A stretch of 10,050 nt of DNA from Sphingomonadales bacterium (GTDB taxonomy: Bacteria; Pseudomonadota; Alphaproteobacteria; Sphingomonadales; Sphingomonadaceae). Both the position numbers and the translations under genes were made by a program. The DNA is taken from assembly GCA_004292705.1 (NCBI GenBank), contig RDXA01000161.1, positions 1-10,050 of the forward strand, in the 5' to 3' direction. The notes below the pieces were generated by a model. The model was not told the origin of the DNA and did no database searches. It saw only the letters and a list, made by a program, of their open reading frames with translations. Positions 6,497 through 10,050 of the stretch are shown here, piece after piece (positions within the stretch are counted from its first letter, which is position 1; each line of letters starts with the position of its first letter).

Positions 6497-6991
6497 ATGG
6501 CGGTTTTACCGGATTTTGACGCACCCGGGTTAGAACGGGTGATGATGTTCGAGAAAGCAAAGCCCTTCCAACCGCGCGCCGATGCGCCCGCAGGCGGCCG
6601 TCCCGCCGAGGAGCAGGCGTATATGCGGCGCGCCGTGACCGGAGCCGAAGAGGGCCGATTCGCGGCCCGTTCGGTGCGACGGGCCGGCGATGCCCTCCGC
6701 GCGGTCGAATGGAGCGAGATCACGGCCCGGCTCAATGCCGCCCGCGATCTCCGGCTGCTGTTGCGCACCGAGTCGCAGGCTCCGATCGAAGCAGCCACCG
6801 CCAGTTTCGGCGATGCTGCGGCAAGCTATTTTGCGCTTCTCGACGATGGCGAACCGGTCCTTAACCATGATGCTTTAGGCCAATCTAAAGATAGGGGTGC
6901 AATGGTTGATGCTGATGAGGCAAACCGACCGGACGATGCGTCAGGATTCCACTCCGATGCGCCAGGCGGCGATGCGAGAGACAACCAATGA
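6497..6991 (+). CDS. Uncharacterised protein overlapping sciP
   Basis: A 164-aa protein I do not recognise. It is soluble in appearance, without signal peptide or membrane helix. The middle (about 40-115) looks helical and arginine/alanine-rich: RRAVTGAEEGRFAARSVRRA, then WSEITARLNAARDLRLLLR, and SFGDAAASYFALLDD. The last 40 residues are aspartate/glycine-rich and probably disordered. The ATG at 6497 has GGAG at 6490-6493, rather close. In-frame ATGs at 6542 and 6545 (MMFEKAKPFQP) are alternatives and would give 149 or 148 aa. The stop overlaps the sciP ATG in an ATGA arrangement, so the two are probably translated together and may act in the same process. The 3' end also carries the AT-rich putative sciP promoter. 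No homology claimed. Confidence 0.7.
   Translation: MAVLPDFDAPGLERVMMFEKAKPFQPRADAPAGGRPAEEQAYMRRAVTGAEEGRFAARSVRRAGDALRAVEWSEITARLNAARDLRLLLRTESQAPIEAATASFGDAAASYFALLDDGEPVLNHDALGQSKDRGAMVDADEANRPDDASGFHSDAPGGDARDNQ
6861..6892 (+). promoter_or_regulatory. Candidate CtrA-linked promoter of sciP inside the upstream gene
   Basis: An AT-rich island (about 42 per cent GC over 6861-6912) interrupts GC-rich coding sequence 120 nt before sciP. It opens with TTAACCAT (6861-6868), the known 8-mer half-site for the alphaproteobacterial master regulator CtrA. TTAACC could also serve as a -35 box, with TCTAAA (6884-6889, 17-nt spacer) or TAAAGAT as -10. A near-match in inverse orientation, ATGGTTGA, lies at 6902-6909. 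The full TTAA-N7-TTAA motif is not present. SciP homologues are known to be part of the CtrA circuit, which makes the site credible, but this is motif reading only. Confidence 0.4.
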
Positions 6992-7287
6992 TTGAGAACC
7001 AGGACATCCGCCCCGCCCAGGTGATCGGCCCGCTCGGCGAGCCACTGACTCTTGCCGACCTGCCCTCTCCCGATACGCGGCGCTGGGTTGTTCGGCGCAA
7101 GGCCGAGGTTGTGGCTGCCGTGAACGGCGGGCTGTTGACGCTTGATGAGGCGTTGGCGCGCTATGGTCTGACGCTCGAAGAGTTTGCCTCGTGGCAGCGT
7201 GCCGTCGACCGATCGGGCATGCACGGCCTGCGCGTCACCAAGATCCAGCATTACCGCGACCTTTACGAACGCCAGCTGAAATACTGA
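6988..7287 (+). CDS. sciP: SciP-family CtrA inhibitor (DUF1153)
   Basis: A 99-aa helix-turn-helix protein of the DUF1153 family. In Caulobacter the homologue SciP is a small cell-cycle regulator that binds CtrA and blocks activation at CtrA promoters in G1 cells. The conserved core is clear: VIGPLGEPLTLADLPSPDTR, then RWVVRRKAEVVAAVNGGLLT, and LDEALARYGLTLEEFASWQR followed by AVDRSGMHGLRVTKIQHYR. The KAEVVAAV to SWQRAVDR portion forms the trihelical DNA-binding-like fold. Length is close to that of the Caulobacter protein. The ATG overlaps the stop of the preceding gene by 4 nt and lacks a strong ribosome site, consistent with coupled translation. A possible CtrA half-site promoter lies 120 nt upstream, and a CcrM-type GATTC is at 6945-6949. 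A hairpin terminator follows. Function in this organism is inferred from the family. Confidence 0.93.
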   Translation: MIENQDIRPAQVIGPLGEPLTLADLPSPDTRRWVVRRKAEVVAAVNGGLLTLDEALARYGLTLEEFASWQRAVDRSGMHGLRVTKIQHYRDLYERQLKY

Positions 7288-7316
7288 GTTTTCGTGATCG
7301 TTTCGCCCTGCCGCTA

Positions 7317-7348
7317 GCCCGCCCCGCCCCTAAGGCGTTGCGGGCTTT
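7317..7348 (+). terminator. Candidate intrinsic terminator after sciP
   Basis: GCCCGC (7317-7322) pairs with GCGGGC (7340-7345), and inside it CGCC (7325-7328) pairs with GGCG (7334-7337) around a CCTAA loop, with a 2x2 internal mismatch. A short TTT follows at 7346-7348. It begins 30 nt after the sciP stop and would separate sciP from the GlsB-like gene. The T-tract is weak. Confidence 0.5.
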
Positions 7349-7359
7349 CGGCAGTTTGA

Positions 7360-7386
7360 GGCACCTTTGTCTTTGCGGCACCTTTG
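7360..7386 (+). repeat. Tandem 10-nt direct repeat upstream of the GlsB-like gene
   Basis: GGCACCTTTG occurs at 7360-7369 and again at 7377-7386, a 17-nt period, 26 nt before the GlsB-like ATG. The spacing is not a whole number of helical turns (10.5 bp), so it is only a modest candidate for a regulator site. Confidence 0.4.
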
Positions 7387-7411
7387 CCGGACAGGATGGG
7401 GAGTGCTCGGG

Positions 7412-7684
7412 ATGCTGGGATTCATCTGGTTCATCATTATGGGCGGCGTGATCGGCTGGCTTGCCAGCTTGATGATGAAGCGTGACGCCGCGATGGGGAC
7501 GGTGGCCAACATCATTGTCGGGATCGTCGGATCGTTCATCGGTAACAGCATGCTGGGCTTCGTGACGGGCGGCGGGACGATCGGCGCATGGCCACCGGAC
7601 TGGTCGGGAGTGCTCGGCGCCTTGCTCGGGGCCGTGATCCTGCTCGGTATCGTCAACCTGATCCGGCGCGGTCGGCTGCGTTGA
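7412..7684 (+). CDS. GlsB/YeaQ/YmgE family membrane protein
   Basis: A 90-aa, very hydrophobic inner-membrane protein of the GlsB/YeaQ/YmgE family (also called transglycosylase-associated protein), small stress-linked proteins of unknown biochemistry. Three helices are visible: residues 1-20 (MLGFIWFIIMGGVIGWLASL), about 28-50 (GTVANIIVGIVGSFIGNSML) and about 64-84 (SGVLGALLGAVILLGIVNLI), ending in a basic RRGRLR tail. The repeated small-residue spacing, such as GGVIGWLAS and GIVGSFIG, is family-typical. The frame is open upstream to a TTG at 7367. The ATG at 7412 is chosen because GGGGAG at 7398-7403 lies 8 nt upstream and the first helix then starts at residue 2, as usual in this family. 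The gene stands alone between the sciP terminator and the efflux promoter. Confidence 0.88.
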   Translation: MLGFIWFIIMGGVIGWLASLMMKRDAAMGTVANIIVGIVGSFIGNSMLGFVTGGGTIGAWPPDWSGVLGALLGAVILLGIVNLIRRGRLR

Positions 7685-7693
7685 AGCCTTCCT

Positions 7694-7711
7694 TCCCGCA
7701 CAATAGCGGGA
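7694..7711 (+). terminator. Small hairpin after the GlsB-like gene
   Basis: TCCCGC and GCGGGA form a perfect 6-bp stem with an ACAATA loop, starting 10 nt after the stop. No T-tract follows, so termination would be weak or factor-dependent. The 3' arm overlaps a GGAAC at 7709-7713. Confidence 0.35.
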
Positions 7712-7796
7712 ACCTATGCCTCGCGCTCTTCGTCTAGGCTGAAAGTCATCGGTCGATGCACGCATTGCGGTGCTGCGCGTGCTCATCTATCAGCCG

Positions 7797-7825
7797 TTGC
7801 GATAAGTGACTTATGTGAGTAATAC
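7797..7825 (+). promoter_or_regulatory. Candidate promoter of the RND efflux operon
   Basis: TTGCGA (7797-7802) and TAATAC (7820-7825) are separated by exactly 17 nt in an AT-rich patch, 54 nt before the adaptor ATG. It is the best sigma-70-like match in this 197-bp gap. A perfect palindrome fills the spacer. Confidence 0.5.
7802..7814. promoter_or_regulatory. Palindromic operator candidate in the efflux promoter
   Basis: ATAAGT-G-ACTTAT is a perfect 6-bp inverted repeat around one base, lying between the putative -35 and -10 boxes. GTGACT (7806-7811) and GTGAGT (7815-7820) also form an imperfect direct repeat 9 nt apart. A repressor bound here would block RNA polymerase, as TetR- or MarR-type repressors do at many RND efflux operons. 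No such regulator gene is in the window. Confidence 0.45.
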
Positions 7826-7866
7826 ACTCTAGGGCGGGGTTCGTGCCGCGCGCGACCGGTCCGAGT

Positions 7867-7871
7867 GAGGG
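7867..7871 (+). promoter_or_regulatory. Shine-Dalgarno site deciding the adaptor start
   Basis: GAGGG lies 7 nt before the ATG at 7879 but only 1 nt before the in-frame ATG at 7873, so 7879 is the likely start of the adaptor gene. Confidence 0.6.
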
Positions 7872-7878
7872 AATGGCG

Positions 7879-9069
7879 ATGAATTACGAGACGACCATCA
7901 CGGCAGAGGCCGCCGACGGGGTGACCACCGAATTTGCCGGTGCGCGCGCCCTTGCCGCGCCGACAATCCCGCGCTGGCTGATCATCGGCGGGCTTGGCCT
8001 GTTTGGGCTGTTGCTGGCGATTGCCGCCTATTTCGCGCTGGCAGGCGGTGAGCCGGTGGCCGTGGATGACGACAATTCGCAGGCACCTGCGGTGACGGTC
8101 GTTACGCCGGGCAAGAGCACGGTCTCGGGCGAGATTGAAGCGCCCGGTACACTCGCCGCGCGTCGCCCGATGCCGGTCGGCGTGGTGGGCGAAGGCGGGC
8201 AGGTGCTGCGTGTCACGGTGGATGCGGGTGACTGGGTGCAGCAGGGCCAAGTGCTGGCGGTGATCGACCGTTCTGTGCAGGTCCAGCAAGCCGAAGCCCA
8301 GGCTGCGCAGATCGATGTCGCGCGCGCCGATGCCAATCTTGCCCAGGCCAATCTCGACCGGGCGCTGCAACTCGTGGCGCGCGGCTTCGTGTCCAAGGCT
8401 GACGTTGACCGGCTGACCGCCACCCGCGATGCCGCCGTCGCCCGCGTCAAGGTTGCCGAGGCCCAGCTGCGCGAGCAGCGCGCGCGCAACCAGCGGCTCA
8501 ATATCCTCGCGCCTGCGACCGGTTATGTGCTGTCGCGCAGTGTCGAGCCCGGGCAGACAGTCGGCGCGGGTAGCCCTGCGCTGTTCACCATTGCCAGCGG
8601 CGGCGAGATGGAAATGCTCGCCCAGCTGTCCGAAGAACAGCTCGCCAAACTGTCGGTCGGAACGATGGCCTCCGTCATCCCGACCGGATCCGAGCAGCGG
8701 TTCTCGGGGCAGATCTGGCAGATCGCTCCGGTCATCGATCAGACCACCCGGCAGGGCACCGCCCGGATCGCGCTTTCTTTCGCTCCCGAACTGCGCCCTG
8801 GTGGTTTTGCCACCGCGCTGATCAGCAGCGGCAGCTTCAGCGCCACCGTCCTGCCCGAAAGTGCGGTGCTGGCTGATGGCAAGGGCAGCTTCGTCTATCT
8901 GGTCGACAAGAACAACAAGGCCGTGCGTCGCGCGGTCAAGACCGGCGCAGTGACGGCGGGCGGCATCGCAATTACCGAAGGCCTCGACGGCAGCGAGCGC
9001 GTGGTGCTGCGCGCGGGCGGGTTCCTCAACCCTGGCGAATCCGTCAACCCGCAGCCTCTGAAGAAGTAA
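7879..9069 (+). CDS. RND efflux periplasmic adaptor (membrane fusion protein)
   Basis: A 396-aa HlyD/AcrA-type adaptor that should bridge an inner-membrane RND pump and an outer-membrane channel. The N-terminus has about 30 cytoplasmic residues and a single anchor helix (33-55, WLIIGGLGLFGLLLAIAAYF) rather than a lipobox. A first lipoyl half follows (around GVVGEGGQVLRVTVDAGDWV, 101-120, then QQGQVLAVIDRS). The alpha-helical hairpin covers about 133-205 and is alanine/glutamine-rich, and the second lipoyl half is LNILAPATGYVLSRSVEPGQ (208-226 region). A beta-barrel domain (about 245-320) and a membrane-proximal domain ending GFLNPGESVNP complete the usual order. Upstream in-frame starts at 7843 and 7873 are less good by ribosome-site spacing. 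It is 75 bp upstream of the pump gene, with no terminator seen, so the two form an operon. Substrate unknown. Confidence 0.93.
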   Translation: MNYETTITAEAADGVTTEFAGARALAAPTIPRWLIIGGLGLFGLLLAIAAYFALAGGEPVAVDDDNSQAPAVTVVTPGKSTVSGEIEAPGTLAARRPMPVGVVGEGGQVLRVTVDAGDWVQQGQVLAVIDRSVQVQQAEAQAAQIDVARADANLAQANLDRALQLVARGFVSKADVDRLTATRDAAVARVKVAEAQLREQRARNQRLNILAPATGYVLSRSVEPGQTVGAGSPALFTIASGGEMEMLAQLSEEQLAKLSVGTMASVIPTGSEQRFSGQIWQIAPVIDQTTRQGTARIALSFAPELRPGGFATALISSGSFSATVLPESAVLADGKGSFVYLVDKNNKAVRRAVKTGAVTAGGIAITEGLDGSERVVLRAGGFLNPGESVNPQPLKK

Positions 9070-9144
9070 GGCGTCCATCCCCGCTGCGGTCCGCCGCGTA
9101 TCTGGCGGGACTGCCAAGACCGGCGAAACACTGACAGGAATATC

Positions 9145-10050
9145 ATGGCTCTACGCGACATCTCGGCCTGGTCGATCCGCAACCCGGTGATCCCGCTGGT
9201 GTTCTTCACCGGCCTGCTGGTGGCCGGGATTGTCAGCTTCATGCGCATGGATGTGACCAACAACCCGGATGTCGATTTTCCGGCGGTCAGGGTTTCCATT
9301 GCTCAGCCTGGCGCCTCGCCGACCGAGATCGAGAACCAGATCACCCAGCGGGTTGAAAGTGCGCTGCGCTCGATCAGCGGGGTCAATTCGATCCAGTCGA
9401 CCGCCCGCGAGGGCAGTTCGCAGACCTTTGTCGAATTCGAGATTGGCACCAACCTGATCGAGGCGGTCAACGAGGTCGAGACCGCGATTGACGGTGTGCG
9501 CGGGAACTTGCCCGATGGCATCCTCGAACCGCAAGTCAGCAAGGTCAACGTCGTGGGCGAGCCGATTGGCTATGTCGCGGTCGAAGCTGACGACATGACG
9601 GTCGAGCAATTGAGCTGGTTTATTGACGATACCGTGGCCAAGCGGCTCCTGAAAATTCCCGGCATGGCCGAGGTCAACCGTTTCGGCGGGGTTGACCGGC
9701 AGATCGAAGTGATCCTCGATCCGTCCCGGATGCAGTCCTTCGGAGTCACTGCGTCGCAAATCAACGTCGCGCTGCGCCAGAACAATCTCGACGCGGCCGG
9801 TGGCCTTGCCGAGGTCGGCGGGACCCGTCAGTCGCTGCGCGTCCTGGGCAACTCCGATACCGCTTTCCAGCTTTCGCAGACCCAGATCCAGCTCGGCGGC
9901 GGGCGCACCGTGCGCCTCGCTGACATCGCAACCGTTCGCGATGGCTATTCCGAACGCACCTCGATCTCCGAGGTCAATGGCAAGGAAGTGGTCAACTTCC
10001 TGATGAACCGCGCCCGCGGTGCATCCGATCTTTCCGTCTATGACGGCGCG
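9145..10050 (+). CDS. RND-family efflux pump, inner-membrane subunit (N-terminal part, runs off window)
   Basis: The first 302 codons of an AcrB/MexB-type (HAE-RND) proton-driven efflux transporter; full-length members are about 1,000-1,050 aa. The start MALRDISAWSIRNPVIPLVF leads into the first transmembrane helix (about 14-34). After it comes the periplasmic porter region, with VTNNPDVDFPAVRVSIAQPG and the family-typical GASPTEIENQITQRVESAL, SGVNSIQSTAREGSS, then IPGMAEVNRFGGVDRQIEV and VRLADIATVRDGY. The NNPDVDFP form and overall style resemble the MexB/VexF-like multidrug group rather than CusA metal pumps. No outer-membrane factor is seen in the window. The ATG at 9145 has AGGA at 9136-9139. 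The frame stays open to the last base. Drug or solute specificity cannot be read from this part. Confidence 0.95.
   Translation, partial: MALRDISAWSIRNPVIPLVFFTGLLVAGIVSFMRMDVTNNPDVDFPAVRVSIAQPGASPTEIENQITQRVESALRSISGVNSIQSTAREGSSQTFVEFEIGTNLIEAVNEVETAIDGVRGNLPDGILEPQVSKVNVVGEPIGYVAVEADDMTVEQLSWFIDDTVAKRLLKIPGMAEVNRFGGVDRQIEVILDPSRMQSFGVTASQINVALRQNNLDAAGGLAEVGGTRQSLRVLGNSDTAFQLSQTQIQLGGGRTVRLADIATVRDGYSERTSISEVNGKEVVNFLMNRARGASDLSVYDGA

Noticed and set aside
6861..6878. Full CtrA box (TTAA-N7-TTAA)
   Set aside because: Seven bases after TTAA the sequence reads GCTT. Only the TTAACCAT half-site is exact.
7783..9117. 444-codon open frame on the minus strand opposite the efflux adaptor
   Set aside because: It is antisense to a complete adaptor gene with all its domains, with typical shadow composition (His, Arg, Asp, Gly) and no motif.

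Overview
The window is ordinary chromosomal DNA from a high-GC alphaproteobacterium. The best fit is the Sphingomonadales, probably the Erythrobacter/Porphyrobacter side. The clearest lineage marker is a SciP (DUF1153) cell-cycle regulator, a family of the Alphaproteobacteria. Codon use is uniformly GC-rich, and from memory the dnaJ-like/brkB/fabI run divergent from pdxH is a familiar sphingomonad arrangement. There are no rRNAs, tRNAs, CRISPR arrays, insertion sequences or phage genes, and no gene-free stretch longer than about 200 bases.

Left part (1-2007, minus strand): a probable three-gene operon runs leftwards. It holds a zinc-finger-less DnaJ/CbpA-type co-chaperone, a YihY/BrkB inner-membrane protein and the first 42 codons of the enoyl-ACP reductase fabI. 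Divergent from it (2190-3681, plus strand) are pdxH, the PLP-producing oxidase, and a PhzF-family isomerase/epimerase. PhzF ends at a pair of perfectly inverted GC-rich palindromes that look like a REP doublet.

Middle (3756-6394): a lipoprotein-type serine beta-lactamase/esterase gene on the minus strand is broken. Its N-terminal half (signal peptide, SxxK) and C-terminal half (YSSN, HMG) lie in different frames, and the block that normally joins them is missing. Divergent from it is a small membrane-anchored, four-cysteine protein of unknown function. The tRNA 2-thiouridylase mnmA follows on the minus strand.

Right part (6497-10050, plus strand): an unrecognised protein gene overlaps sciP by 4 nt. 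A short AT-rich island with an exact CtrA half-site lies inside the upstream gene. After a hairpin terminator comes a GlsB/YeaQ-type membrane protein. Next is a promoter with a perfect 13-bp palindrome in its spacer, which drives a two-gene RND efflux module: a periplasmic adaptor and an inner-membrane pump truncated by the window end.

I did not find a convincing undescribed defence or mobile system. The items most worth a second look are the sciP upstream partner and control region, the broken serine hydrolase with its divergent small cysteine protein, and the palindromic operator candidates at 7802-7814, 2038-2051 and 4814-4828.
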